Shown here piece by piece: positions 47,372 through 59,649 of a DNA stretch of 64,000 bases. The notes beneath the pieces are model-generated. The model had not been told where the DNA came from, made no database searches, and saw only the letters and a list, made by a program, of their open reading frames with translations. The stretch spans positions 3,340,962-3,404,961 of the forward strand of contig NW_022098024.1 of NCBI RefSeq assembly GCF_002288925.2, given 5' to 3'. This DNA comes from Delphinapterus leucas. Taxonomy: Eukaryota; Chordata; Mammalia; Artiodactyla; Monodontidae. The position numbers and the translations under genes were made by a program. Within the stretch, counting starts at the first letter, position 1; each line of letters begins with the position of its first letter.

Positions 47372-47582
47372 TGGGCTTCCCTGGTGGCGCAGTGGTTGAG
47401 AGTCCGCCTGCCGATGCAGGGGACACGGGTTCGTGCCCCGGTCCGGGAAGATCCCACATGCCGCTGAGCGGCTGGGTCCGTGAGCCATGGCTGCTGAGCC
47501 TGCACGCCTGGAGCCTGTGCTCCGCAACGGGAGAGGCCACAACAGTGAAAGGCCCGCGTACTGCAGGAAAAAAAAAAAAAAA
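47372..47582 (+). mobile_element. CHR-type SINE
   Basis: Plus-strand copy from GGGCTTCCCTGGTGGCGCAG to a long A tail, flanked by the perfect direct repeat AAGAAATGTCA (47359-47369 and 47583-47593). The frames of 61-105 codons that overlap it reflect the element only. Confidence 0.97.
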
Positions 47583-47593
47583 AAGAAATGTCA

Positions 47594-48053
47594 ACTAAGA
47601 TGTGAATTCTTTTAAATATATTAACATACAATATTAGTTTCACCAAGAAAAACCTTTTAACAAGTAATTTCTTTACTGAGCCATGGGTTTGCGAGCTCAG
47701 CTTTGCACATAAATATTAATAACTCCCCACAATCAATATGTGTAATACATATCGTATTTTTCAATAATTTAGAATTAAATACATATGGGTTTTAGATATC
47801 AGCATTATACTTAGATAGTGAGAGATGTAGAGATATATATTAATACTACTGCAATATAGTACAGTCATATTTCTCTTGTCCTCTCTTCCCCAACTTGCTC
47901 CCTTCTAAATACTATTGCAACAAGTCTAAAGAATAAATTTTATGATACAGATACAGGTATGGGGGAATTTACTTCCAAGTATCCTCAGATTTGTTTTTCT
48001 GACACCATAGTTACATTTTGATGTATTACTGGGCAATGTATAAGTGTATCTAC
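47594..48053. other. Unassigned sequence
   Basis: AT-rich; no recognised gene or repeat. Confidence 0.5.
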
Positions 48054-48067
48054 AAGAGTAGATCCTC

Positions 48068-48724
48068 TACCATATGACCCAACAATCCCACTCCTGGGCA
48101 TATACCTGGAGAAAACCATAATTCAAAAAGATACATGCATCCCAGTGTTCACTGCAGCACTATTTACAATAGCCAGGACATGGAAGCAACCCAAATGTCC
48201 ATCAAAAGAAGAATAGATAAAGAAGATGTGATACATATATACAGTGGGATATTACTCAGCCATAAAAAAGGAACGAAATTGTGCAATTGCAGAGACGTGG
48301 ACTTAGAGACTGTCATACAGAGTAAAATAAGTCAGAAAGACAAAAACAGGTATCGTATAATATTGCTCATATATGGAATCTAGAAAAGTGATACAGATGA
48401 ACTTATTTGCAAAGCAGAAATAGACACACAGACATAGAGAACAGACGTATGGATACCAGGGAGAAAGGGGATGGTGGGATGAAGTGGGAGAATGGGATTG
48501 ACATATATATATACTACTATGTATAAAATAGATAACTAATGAGAACCTACTATATAGCACAGGGAACTCTACTCAATGTTCTGTGGTGACCTAATTTGGA
48601 AGGAAATCAAAAAAAGAGGGGATATATGTATACATAAAACTGATTCACTTTGCTGTACAGCAGAAACTAACACAACATTGTAAAGCAACTATACTCCAAT
48701 AAAAATTTTTTAAAAATTAAAAAA
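48068..48724 (+). mobile_element. Young 5'-truncated LINE-1 with perfect target duplication
   Basis: Sense L1 from TACCATATGACCCAACAATC (ORF2 C-terminus) through the 3'UTR to AACTATACTCCAATAAAAAT and an A-rich tail; AATAAA is at 48698-48703. It is flanked by the perfect 14-bp repeat AAGAGTAGATCCTC (48054-48067 and 48725-48738). At about 657 bp it is a typical truncated insertion. The frame at 48135-48383 is an out-of-frame reading of ORF2. Confidence 0.97.
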
Positions 48725-48738
48725 AAGAGTAGATCCTC

Positions 48739-49200
48739 AGTGTTAGGGTGTGCTATGTGAGTGCAAAAGAGCTTATTCTCCCTGGGGATGGCCCACATTG
48801 CAGAGCCATTTTGAAATTTCAGCTTCAAACAAATACTATTCCTTCTAAACTGAACAATTCTTGAGCCTTGTATTACATGACAGCTCTACTGCCAAAGTTA
48901 GATCTATGGTGGCCCATGGTTGCTGGCTGAGCCGCATTAAGGTTCAAGCCAGTGAAGCACTCACCCATGTCAACAATCTTTAGGGTACTAAACTCTCCCT
49001 GGACTTCTAAAAAACCACTGGAAGTAGCTGCTGATGAAGAAATGTAGTAATCAGCCTAAGAGGATGTTAAGATGGGACTCTTAAAATTTGTGTCTACTGA
49101 AAAGAGAACATTTAATGTGACACACTCCACATTCTAAATCAAGTGCAAAACCTCTGACGTGGACTTGTAAAGTAGGTGATGTTCAAATAGTCCCTTGGTT
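48739..49200. other. Unassigned sequence
   Basis: No recognised repeat or gene. Confidence 0.5.
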
Positions 49201-49411
49201 CAGTGATTGTCAGTTAAGAGCAATTTTGCACCCTATGGGATATTACCAATGTCTAGAGACATTTTTGAAGTTCAAGACTTGGGTTTTGGGGGAAAGCTGC
49301 TACTGTCATCCATTGAGTAGATTGGGAGATATGTTAAACATTCAATAATGCACGTGATAGACCTCTATAAAAAATTAGCCCAAAAAGTAGTGCTGATTTT
49401 CAGAAACCCTG
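49201..49411 (+). mobile_element. MER5A, third copy
   Basis: Begins CAGTGATTGTCAGTTAAGAG and ends CAGAAACCCTG, with the interior ATTACCAATGTCTAGAGACA and GTCATCCATTGAGTAGATTG. More diverged than the other two copies. Confidence 0.75.
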
Positions 49412-49426
49412 GCTTAGCATAAGAAT

Positions 49427-51158
49427 TTTCTTTGTTTGTTGAAGTATAATTGACATACAATATTATATTAGTTTCAGCTGTACAGCTCAACATTTATATA
49501 CATTACAAAGTGATCACCACAGTAAGTCTACTAATCTATCACCATGTAAAGTTATTACATTATAGTTGACTATATTCCCTATACTGTACATTATATCCCT
49601 ATGTCTTATTTATTTTATGACTGGAAGTTTGTATCTCTTAATCTCCTTCAACTATTCTGTTCATTCCCTACCCTGTTCCCTCTGGCAAACACCAATTTGT
49701 TCTCTGTATCAATTAGTCTTTTCTTTTGGTTTGGTTTGGTTTTTTGATGGTTTTCTTTGTTAGATTACACATATAAGTGAAATCACTTGGTGGTATTTGT
49801 CTTTGTCTGTTTGACATATTTCACTTAGCATAACATTCTCTAGGTCTATCCATGTTGTTGCAAATGGCAAGAGTCCATTCTTTTTTATGGCTTACTAATA
49901 TTCCATTGTATATTTATATATCACATCTTCTTTATCCATTCATCTATTGGTGGACACTTAGGTTGCTTCCATATCTTGGCTATTGTAAGTAACACTGCTA
50001 TGAACATAAGTGCATATATGTCATCCAATTAGCTTTTTTATTTTCTTTGAATAGATACCCAGAAGTGGAATTACTGTTTTAATTTACTATTATTTTAATT
50101 TTTTGTGCCACCTCCATACCATTTTCCATAGTGGCTGAACTAACTTACATTCCCACCAGTGGTGTACAAGGGTTTCTTTTTCTCCATACCCTCAGTAGCA
50201 CTTGTTATTTGTTATCTTTTTGATAATTGCCATTCTGAAAGGTGTGGTGTGATATCTCATTGTGGTTTTGATTGCATTTATTTCCCTAATAATTAGTAGT
50301 AGTGAGCATCTTTTCATTTGCCTGTTGGCCATCTTTATGTCTTCTTTGGAAAAATGTCTGTTCAGGCCTCTGCCCATTTTTTAATTGGATTTCTTGTTCC
50401 TTTCGATATTGAGTTGTCTCAGTTCTTTGTATATTTTGGATTTTAACCTTTTATTGGATATATCATTTGTAAATATAATTTCCCATTCAGTAGCCTGTTA
50501 TTTTGTTTTGTCGAAGGTTTCCTTTGCTGTGCAAAAGCTTTTTAGTTTGACATAGTCCCATTTGTTTATTTTTGCTTTTGTTTCTCTTACCTGAGGAGAC
50601 AGATCCAAAAAGATATTGCTAATATTGATGGCAAAAAGTTTACTGCCTATGTTTTCTTCCAGGAGTTTTATGGTTGGTTTTACATTTAAGTCTTTAATCC
50701 ATTTTTAGTTTAATTTTGTACATGGTATAAGAAAGTGCTCCAGATTCTCTTTTACATGTATCTGTCCAGTTTTCCAACAGCATTTATTGAAGAGACTATC
50801 TTTTCCCCATTTTATATTCTTATCTCTTTTGTCATAGAGTAATTGAGCATATAGGTATGGGCCCAGTTCTGTATTCTATATTCTTTTCCATTGATCTATG
50901 TGTTTGTTTCCATTGATCTATGTGTTCCATTGATCTATGTGTTTGTTTTTGTGCCAGTGCCAAACCGTTTTGATTACTGTAGCCTTGTAGTATAGTTGAA
51001 ATCAGGAAATGTGATGTTTCCTGCTTTGTCCTTCTTAAGATTGTTTGGCTATTTGGGGTCTTTTTTTGATTCAATATTAATTTTAGAATTATTTTTTCTA
51101 CTTGTATGAAAGTTGCCATTGGTATTTTATAGGGATTTCACTGAATCTGTAGATTGCC
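49427..51158 (-). mobile_element. Older LINE-1, 3'UTR and ORF2 C-terminal half
   Basis: Antisense L1 from TTGTTGAAGTATAATTGACA through 3'UTR (AAAGTGATCACCACAGTAAG) and ORF2 (ACCTCCATACCATTTTCCAT, TTGCTGTGCAAAAGCTTTTT) to GGGATTTCACTGAATCTGTA-GATTGCC near 51158. The short match TCTTTGT on both sides is too weak to call a target duplication. Frames at 50192-50377 and 50832-51119 are broken ORF2 pieces. It contains a local triplication at 50888-50948. Confidence 0.9.
50888..50948. repeat. Local triplication inside L1
   Basis: CCATTGATCTATGTGTTTGTTT occurs (split here only by base order) at 50888-50909 and 50927-50948, with a shorter copy CCATTGATCTATGTGTT at 50910-50926. A normal L1 has one copy of CCATTGATCTATGTG at this place, so slippage occurred after insertion. 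Confidence 0.9.
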
Positions 51159-52364
51159 TCTTTGTGTAGAAGGGTGCTATATAAATAATAATTGAAGTAA
51201 TTAATAAATTAAGGAATCCTTAATGTTGTGTGTTCAGTGATAGGTGAAAGAGCTCTGGTCTCTTCCCTTATGTAGCACACAGTCTATTAATATAAACAGA
51301 TTGAGTCCTAACAATGTGATTGCTATTGTACTAGAGATTAGGTATACACAGACGAATAAAACTAACATTGACCTAACCATGATGGAGTTTATAATCTAAA
51401 GTTCCAGATTAATAGTGAATCATGGCAGAAAAATAATGACCCTGATATCAGTTGAAATATTATCAGAGTGTCACAATCAAGCATGATAGTTTCTGGAAGT
51501 TTCTAGTAGATACTCTATATTGTCATGAAAATCATTTGAAACTTTCAAATAAGGCATAAAGGTGGGCAGCAAATCCTTCTAATACTGTGTATGGCCAAAG
51601 TCACCTGATGATTATCTAGGGGAATGTAATTAAATCAACTCACAGTTTACTATTTATTAAAGGTCCCAGATTCCATGTTAACTTGTAGACTTTTGGCCCT
51701 TTTGTAGAGATGCAAATAATTTTCCTCTGGTTAAACAGATAACTCTAAAGATTTATGGCCCTTTTAGACATAAACCAGTTTTGTATCTAATCCAGAAATC
51801 TTTTCCTAGCATTGCTTATATACACCTAATCCATAATGCTCTCCAAACTGGCCATAATATCTTATTTATTCTCTCTTTAAATAATGAGTTAAATAAAAGA
51901 TTGATGGGTGTTTGTTTTATATTTTTCTGAGAGTCATGACTTTTACCTTTTTGAAAATTACACCTAACAATATCAAGTTTAAGGCAAATACATTTTTATA
52001 ACTACTTGACTAATAGGTTTTTATTTTAATCAAGAATGATTATCAAAATTTTATCAATTTATTATCTATAACATCTATCAATATGGTAAAAAATTTCATT
52101 TTAATATCTTAAATATCTCTTAAATTAGTGAAATATTATGTAGCTCTTTTTAAAGCTGAGCAACCCTTATATTTATGATATAAATAATATGTTTTAAAAG
52201 TATTATTTTAATATACTCCTAGATTCAATTTGGTAATACTGTATTTAGAAATTTTTGTGTCTAAATTAGTACTTGTTTAGTTTCTTTAATTTTAATTTTG
52301 TGTATGATACTTGTGATTTTTGTTTTTGTAGAAATGGTTGGTGAACTTCTATCCCCCATCCCCA
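51159..52364. other. Unassigned AT-rich sequence with a weak L2/MIR-class patch
   Basis: At about 51335-51425 the order CTAGAGATTAGGTATACACA, GACGAATAAAACTAACATTG and ATGATGGAGTTTATAATCTA resembles a common ancient L2/MIR-class repeat. Elsewhere I recognise nothing. Confidence 0.35.
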
Positions 52365-52990
52365 CCCCAATATTCTGGAATAGTTTAAGCAAAGATGAAT
52401 CCTGTCCTATGTCTTTGATGATCTGATAGAATTTTCCTTTTTGAAAAATATAAATGTATTACATTTTTAATTTTCTCTATGGATATTGGCCTACTCAGTT
52501 TTCTACCTGATATTAAGTCCTTTTAAAAATATAGGTTGTTTTAGTACATTGTCCATTTTAACTAGATGATCACATTTATTGATATCATGATATAAGTGGT
52601 ATTCTTTTATTAATTTAAACATATTATGTAAGAAATACTTATACACATATCTGTGTATAATTCCATCCTGATGGGTGTTTATGTGTGTATGTGTGTTTTA
52701 TTTTATATGAATGGATAAGAATAAGCATATTTTTCTATAACTTGCTGGTTTACATGTCTCAATTTAGAATATGCCCCTCAAATCTCTCCATGTCAGTTTA
52801 TGTAAATTGCCTTCATTTTTCTTTTAATGCTGCATGTTTTACATAGGGTCTAGATGTTATCTTTATAATTACTTTTATTAGATGCAATATGCTTTTTTTT
52901 GGACTTCTTCAGAGGTTAATTTTCATCTTTATATCTTATTTTAATATTTATTAGCAATTTTAATATACCTTCCATATGATATTCTTAATT
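52365..52990 (-). mobile_element. Highly diverged old LINE-1 (L1M-type)
   Basis: The order TCTGGAATAGTTTAAGCAAA, GATCTGATAGAATTTTCC, GATATTGGCCTACTCAGTTT resembles the antisense reverse transcriptase region. 52650-52990 (TATTTTTCTATAACTTGCTG, TCAAATCTCTCCATGTCAGT, TCTTTTAATGCTGCATGTTT) resembles an antisense L1M 3'UTR. The two parts may be separate insertions. Confidence 0.5.
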
Positions 52991-53829
52991 ACATCCCTTT
53001 TAACAAATCCTTATCCTACATGGTTGTAAATATATAAGGCTTGTAATATCCAGTTGGCAGAGAAAATAATGTGCTATTTTGCCACTACCTTTGATTTTAC
53101 TTGGGTTCCTAATGTTTCTGCCTCATCTATGATTTTTTCCATCTTTTTAAAAAATTATCTTTGCTTTGAATCAGTGTCATTCCCTGGAAAAGAAAGCGAT
53201 ATAATTCCATAGAAGGATTGCTGACTGCAAAATCACATTATGCTTCATATCATCACATTTTAAAAGTAACAATTAGAGGTGATGACAGAGTGTTCTACAA
53301 AATATATATTGCCTCATAATGAAGCAGACATATTAGAGAAAAACCTTGACAAAATGCCACCCCTATTCCCACAATAACTCCCTGCCTGGATTTTTCATGC
53401 TAGCCAAAAAAATGTTAACACATAGTCAACACTCAGAATTGACATTTCCATGCTGAATAATTACATTTTTAAGCCAAGATTATTTTAGTTATAAGTAACA
53501 GAAACCGATTTAAAAATTATTACAAAAAAGCAGGAATACAGGGAAATCCTATGGATTTTAACTGCAGGAAGCTTTTCCCAGTGTCTGCGGTCAGGTACCA
53601 GGAATCCACCAGTAATTGAAACTGCTGTTTCTGTTTCTGTTACTCTTTTTCTTTGTCTCACTCATGGAAACTTACCACTTATCTCACTTATCTGTTTTTC
53701 TACCTGTTTCATTTGTTTTCCTGAAGAATGTTTTTCTCTACTTCCCCATACCAAACAATCATTTTACAGGTTCTGTTTTCAAAAGTAACTAGTATTCACT
53801 CATAAGCCTATAAAAAGAAAATTGCACTG
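52991..53829. other. Unassigned sequence
   Basis: No recognised gene or repeat. Confidence 0.45.
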
Positions 53830-54620
53830 GAATAGTTAAACAAGCAAGGAAGAGTTTATTCAAGGCTACTGTAAAAGGAAGTGAGATTGACCTCAACTCT
53901 GCTGCAACAAAGGATAGTTTTAAGTGCTGGGGTGAGCTAAGTACTAAGTACTGGGTGGAAAAGGTACTAGAGGATGTTAGTGGGGGTGTTGATCAGTAGG
54001 ATGCGTTGAGCGTGATGAGTTATTCCTGAATTTGCAAACGTTTTCTCTGCGATTAGGCCCCATAAGTTTGCTAACTGGCACCCACTGAAGTTAGCCTTGT
54101 CATCTTCCAAAGCAATTGGGAGAGAAGGGTGCTGTCCTCCTTGATGTTTGCCTTTCAAGTGGTGGCTCTCTGGTCCTTGAGAAAAATGTTCCTGGGTTAT
54201 AAAACTGGCGGGAGGCTGGGAGAAGATTTATGCACCTTTCAAAGGGGCAGAGAAATAGTTTTAAATTACAAGTTTTCTAAAGTAAGTGCTCTAAGGAAAG
54301 GGAGGTCAGTAGCCTATAGTCTGGAAGCAACATCGCTAATGTTTAGTCAAGCTGAGGGGAATGTTAAGACCCTCTTGGGCAAGTCCAAAGTTGCAAGCAT
54401 CTTTCAGTCAGGATTCCAGATTCTCAAGTGAGTAAAATTCATTTGCTCATGAGAGGTTTCATGTCTAACCCAGGTCCAATCAAAATTAGCTATTCAAGTA
54501 GTATAACATGGCTTTCAGAGGAGGGCAGTTCTCAGAGGCATGGTTTATAGCTGTGCAGGTCTGCAAAGGCAGATACTGCAAACATTTGCTGCACTATTGC
54601 CCTGAAATGATTGTTTATCA
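53830..54620 (-). mobile_element. Possible old LTR
   Basis: On the minus strand the left edge reads CTTGAATAAACTCTTCCTTG, a polyadenylation-signal-like arrangement near an LTR 3' end. The long, moderately GC-rich stretch to its right (GGTCCTTGAGAAAAATGTTC, GCACCTTTCAAAGGGGCAG) has the texture of an LTR. I cannot name a family or define ends. The plus frame at 54129-54431 (100 codons) has no recognisable domain. Confidence 0.3.
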
Positions 54621-55059
54621 TTTTCCAAGTTTAAAGCATTAAAGTTGAATCTCCCAAGAAGCCCATAGAATAAGAAATTTTAAGAAGCAAAGATAATAAT
54701 GTGCCTTAGTTCTCTGCAACCAGTTAACAGAATATGCATGTTGACAAAATGTGGTAAAACTGGGAAAAAAATATGTAGTTTGTGTATAATCTAATGAGTA
54801 CTTGAGATTCTTTTTCTTTACTTCTATGAGATGGTATTGTGTTTCTCTGAGATTGAATCTCTGAGATTTATTGGCCACAGGATACTAGATGATGAATATA
54901 TGAAAATATTGATCAGTCATACTTTCAATAAATATATGAGTGTGTTTGAGCTAAGAACTGTGTATACACAGATCAGAAGACTCAGACTCCCAAATGGCAA
55001 TTTTAAAACACTATGGAAGAACAAAATAAGACAGATGCCAAGAGTCAGATGGAAATAAA
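54621..55059. other. Unassigned sequence
   Basis: No recognised gene or repeat. A short local direct repeat CTCTGAGATT occurs at about 54846 and 54861. Confidence 0.4.
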
Positions 55060-56000
55060 ATGGAGGGCTATCCAGTCTAGCTGGAAAGGCAGAAGAGAAA
55101 GGCAGTTCTCTGAAGGAGGCAATCCTGAACTGAATAAGGGCAAGAGGAAGAGTACCACATGTGGAGGGTACAGAGTGAGTAAAGAGACAACACAAGGTGG
55201 ATGGAGAATTACAAAACTTATTGTGCAGCAAGAAATTAAATTCCAAGTCAGGAAGTGATGAGAAATGAGACTGGAGAAATAGGCTAGATTACAGAAGACT
55301 CATATATGTCTTATTAAAAACTTTGAATTTTTATATGCAGATCTCACCAGGTAGTGGCCACTTGTGAAAACCTACTTTAGCTCTTGCAGTTGTTCCAAAT
55401 GTTGTTTCCATCATGGCATATATTAAAAGTAATAAAATTCATGCATCACCTGAAAAAGGGAAGAGGCCTCAATCTGTCTTGCCTCAACCCCTCTCCTGCC
55501 TCAGAACCCCATCTGGCTGCACCAAGGACAATGGTAATCAGTTGGCATAACAGTAGTGTGCTGTAGTTGTCCAGTTTAAGGCTTTGGAATGCCACTACTT
55601 AGAGGGAAGATTGCGGGTTACAAGCTGGAAGGCAAGGAGAGAAGTTTGGGGCAAGGTAATGGCTTATAAGAGCTCACGCTAGAAATAAGAAGTATGACTA
55701 AGAGAAAGTAGTAAATGTGCAGAAGATGTATGGACTCATTTAAGAAATGTTTAGGAGTTAAACTTGACAGAGCTTAGTGATTGATGGCTGTGCAGAATGA
55801 AGGATAGGATGTAGTCCAGGATGACTCTGCCCTATCATTTAATAGCAATGCCAGAATATTTTTACATACCAGGGCTATAGTGTTTTTCACATTGGTTATA
55901 GACAAGTTGATCCAAAGTATAGTGGGAAAGAGAAGTGTCAGCAGAAAAAGAGTACGCAGGAAAAACAGAAAGAAAGAAAGAAATCATGGGGTGTGGGGGG
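55060..56000. repeat. Possible ancient CR1/L3-like LINE fragment
   Basis: Scattered resemblance: GAGACTGGAGAAATAGGCTA with TTAAAAACTTTGAATTTTTA, and AAATGTTTAGGAGTTAAACT with AGTCCAGGATGACTCTGCC, in the order seen in CR1/L3-like repeats. Divergence is high, and the element may be several separate pieces. A (GAAA)n run lies at 55966-55983. The overlapping frames at 54917-55258 are not convincing genes. Confidence 0.3.
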
Positions 56001-57391
56001 ATAATGTAGAGACTTAAAATGCAAGGCATATTTAGAGACGACAGCAATTAATTCCACAAGATTAAAGTGGGTGAATATGAGGCTTGGAAGGTAGATTTAG
56101 CCCTGTTAGTTGAAAGCTAGAAAGTTCTGCTATAGAAATAGCCACCTGGGGCTATGGGACTCTCTTCTCATGGAGAGGAAACAGGATTAACTTTGTTGCA
56201 TTGCTGGACTGAAGAAGCTCCTAGGATCCTTAGATTATTTGGAAGAAGTCCAGAGGTTCGGAGTATAAAATTCAGTCTCTCTTTCTCTCTCTCTCTCTCT
56301 CTTTCTCCCCTGCTTTCCTGTTAGTTTATATAATGTCAGGTAAACTATTCTTTACACAGTGGCAATGCAACCCTTCACCCCTGGCTTCTTAATAACTGCC
56401 ATCTTAGAAAGAAAGAGATCTTTACTCTCTCTGTAAAACTACTCTGAAAATTAGCATGCAAATAATGTAACAAATTTATTCTCAGTTTCTGTATTTTTCT
56501 ACCCTCACGGACCCAAAACAAAATTCATGCACCGGTATAGTTTTGCAGACCACACTTCGAATTGCACTAGGTCTAGTGATATTCCACCATTTCAAAAACC
56601 ATCAAACCCAAAGCTGAACTTCTCTGAATGTAGTGGGAAAGGTGTCTGAATAGCCTTACTTATTATTTGCCTCATGCTATACAGAAGGAGGCAGAGTCCC
56701 AGTTTTATAGCCTCACTGGATGGGAAAGTGGTCGGTCCTCAAGATCCTTTCTTTACCAGAAGAAAGGTTTGGACAAAAACAGCAAGTGCCTTTACAGTAA
56801 GCATAAGGAAAATATACATAGGCCCTGCCCTTTCAGGGTGGATTCATTAGAATATGACCCAGAAACAGATAACTAGGTGCAGAGCAGTCTTCTAGGTCTA
56901 AGACCTTAGGACAAGTTCGTTCTTTTGCCTTTTTACCATGAAAATGCCTACCTATGATTTTTTCTGCCAGTTACTAACTACATACATAGATCATAAGAGG
57001 ATGTTTGCTGCTGAGGGCTGATGAAGCGTATACTATTTTATAATATTTTAAACTATTTCCTGGACTCTTCAATTTTAAGTATAAAAAATGAATAAAAGCA
57101 GGTACAATTACAAGATTAAATATTCATGTCAGTAACCTTACAACATAACAGGTTTTACTTATTTTGCTAAGTGGGAAGAGTCAGTAAAAATGGTCCCCAA
57201 ACAAAAGAAGCAAATATTTGTTTCATTTAGCTCACTACTTGACTGATGGAAGCATATTTCTCATGAGATAGTAAGCAAGTAAGCAAGTGTTTAAGGGAAG
57301 GACATTTTGTCTTTGTTTACTACTGCCCTCAGCAGCTAGCTTCGTGCCCGTCACATATACAATAGAGATGGAATGAATAAATGAGAACAAC
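56001..57391. other. Unassigned sequence with a (CT)n tract
   Basis: A pyrimidine tract of CT units lies at 56275-56307. At 57330-57390 the order TACTGCCCTCAGCAGCTAGC and TGGAATGAATAAATGAGAAC resembles the tail of an MIR/L2-class repeat. No gene is recognised. Confidence 0.4.
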
Positions 57392-58052
57392 TTTTTTTTT
57401 AGCATCTTTATTGGAGTATAATTGCTTTACAGTGTTGTGTTAGTTTCTGCTGTATAACAAAGTGAATCAGCTATTTGTATACATATATCCCTATATCCCC
57501 TCCCTCTTGAGCCTCCCTCCCACCCTCCCTATCCCTCTAGGTGGTCACAAAGCACTGAGCTGATCTCCCTGTGAGATGCAGCTGCTTCCCACTAGCTAGC
57601 TATTTTACATTTAGTAGTGTATATATGTCAGTGCTACTCTCTCACTTCGTCCCAGCTTACCCTTCCCCCTCCCCGTGTCTTCAAGTCCATTCTCTATGTC
57701 TGCGTCTTTATTCCTGTCCTGCCCCTAGGTTCATCAGAATCATTTTTTCTTTTTTTTTTTTTTGATTCCATATATATGTGTTAGCATATGGTATTTGTTT
57801 TTCTCTTTCTGACTTACTTCACTATGTATGACAGACTTTAGGTCCATCCACCTCCCTACAAATAACTCAATTTCATTTATTTTTATGGCTGAGTAATATC
57901 CCATTGTATATATGTGCCACATCTTTATCCATTCATCTGTCGACGGACACTTAGGTTGCTCGCATGTCCTGGCTATTGTAAATAACGCTGCAATGAACAT
58001 TGTGTTACATGACTCTTTTTGAATTATGGTTTTCTCAGGGTATATGCCCAGG
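57392..58052 (-). mobile_element. LINE-1 3' end, 5'-truncated
   Basis: Antisense L1: a T run at about 57392-57400, AGCATCTTTATTGGAGTATA, 3'UTR (CCTCCCTCTTGAGCCTCCC) and ORF2 C-terminus to GGGTATATGCCCAGG. The minus frame at 57740-58099 reads [13 protein letters not shown] and continues into flanking sequence. A T-run expansion at about 57743-57764 lies inside the 3'UTR. No clean target duplication was seen. Confidence 0.95.
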
Positions 58053-58445
58053 AATGAAGGAGTACTGCAATCTTCCTCTTTCCTTATTGAATCAGTCAAG
58101 GCAATATTTTTTTTCTTTTAAAAAAGAAAATAGAAAAAAATATACCAAAGAATAAGAAAAAGTCTGTCTCCAGAAGCAAGATTTGTTTCCAAATATTTAT
58201 AGTTTAATTTTCAACTGGACATATAATGACTGAACTTCTTTTTCACATTTTGCTCTAATAAATATGAACTTTATGATGTCTAGGGGGGCAAGACAGCTGC
58301 CAGTCACAGGATAAATGCTTAAAGCTTCTTTTATTATTTTTCATCTGGTGACCATTGCTGAAGGATATCTCCTATTTTCCTCAGTGGCAGAAGCAGAATA
58401 AAAACATTTCATTTTATGGAAGCAATTAGATACACATCTGTTCCT
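58053..58445. other. Unassigned sequence
   Basis: A/T-rich; no recognised gene or repeat. Confidence 0.5.
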
Positions 58446-58456
58446 GAACTTCCATC

Positions 58457-58666
58457 TTTTTTTTTTTTTTTTTGCGGTGCACGGGCCTCTCACTGTTGTG
58501 GCCTCTCCCGCCGCGGAGCACAGGCTCCGGACGCGCAGGCTCAGCGGCCATGGCTCACGGGTCCAGCCGCTCAGCGGCATGTGGGATCTTCCCGGACCGG
58601 GGCACGAACTCGTGTCCCCTGCATCGGCAGGCGGACTCTCAACCACTGTGCCACCGGGGAAGCCCA
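58457..58666 (-). mobile_element. CHR-type SINE
   Basis: Minus-strand copy with a T run of about 18 bases, then GCGGTGCACGGGCCTCTCAC and the reversed head ending CCACCGGGGAAGCCCA. Flanked by the perfect repeat GAACTTCCATC (58446-58456 and 58667-58677). Frames of 69-111 codons across it are not genes. Confidence 0.97.
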
Positions 58667-58677
58667 GAACTTCCATC

Positions 58678-59649
58678 GTAAATGCTCATCCACATAGTCC
58701 CTGTGAGTTTCAAAATGTCTGTTTGCAACAAGGGAGGTTTTAAGTCACATTGATGTATAAGGCCATGTTGTGAGACATGGCCCTCTTTCACTTTGGTTCA
58801 GTGAAAACACAGCCTTTCACTCCTTGAGTAGTTAAAAACCTCTGGTTATTTCTGTTGTGACCAACCTAAGACGTATTATAATAATCCATTTGGCTTTTCA
58901 TATCTGTTTAACATGTGGTTAAAAGATGTGTTTTCACCTCTATATTCCTAGCATTGAGCTTGGCCAGTATTCAGTAAATCACTGTGGAATGACTAAACAA
59001 ACGAATGCATCTGAGAATAGGAAGAAAATTAAATCATTGAGATTCTTACACCCAGATATCATATTTGAACATATAGACTCTATTTGGGGATGAAACCTGA
59101 TTTTATTCCCTGTACTAATAATTAAAATAATTAATTAATAAGATAAAATTAAGTATTTTTAAACAAGCACACACATGCACATAAACATTGTCACATATGT
59201 ATACATTGTGTAATAGCTATTCATTACCACAAATTGGGTTTTAAGAAATAAGATTCTAGGTAAGATATCATAAAACTATTTAATACAAAGTAAAAACAGT
59301 AAAAAACTAAAAATAATACATATACATATACCAATATAATTTTTTTTAAATGCATAACTGAGCTCATTATATATCCCTTTTTAGTTAGTGCAGTTGTTTC
59401 TTTGTTGGTAGATTCCTGCCCCCCACCCTTTGTCCATCTCTGTATCACCCTAGTTATGGAATTCATTTTAACAACTGACTTATATTCTTATCTCCATATT
59501 CAGAGTAAGATGTCCTCCTATCCAGGAATACTTAAGGGAACTTTGTACTCTTTTTTTCTTCTCTCTTTGCTTCTCTAGAGGAAATAACTTCCCATCTAGG
59601 TATGGCAATTCCCCTTTATTGATGGAGTCTTTATTTATTTATTTTTTAA
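58678..59649. other. Unassigned sequence with a weak MIR/L2-class tail
   Basis: 58935-59025 (CCTCTATATTCCTAGCATTG, AGCTTGGCCAGTATTCAGTA, AATGACTAAACAAACGAATG) resembles the 3' tail of an MIR/L2-class repeat. No gene is recognised; the 80-codon minus frame at 59224-59466 has no domain I can name. Confidence 0.4.

Noticed and set aside
53830..54620. Protein-coding exon suggested by the 100-codon plus frame at 54129
   Set aside because: No recognisable domain or splice pattern; the region looks more like an old LTR, which is itself only a tentative call.
57330..58070. Target duplication for the L1 at 57392 (GGAATGAA on both sides)
   Set aside because: The left copy does not adjoin the T tail, and the longer flanks do not align, so the match is probably chance.
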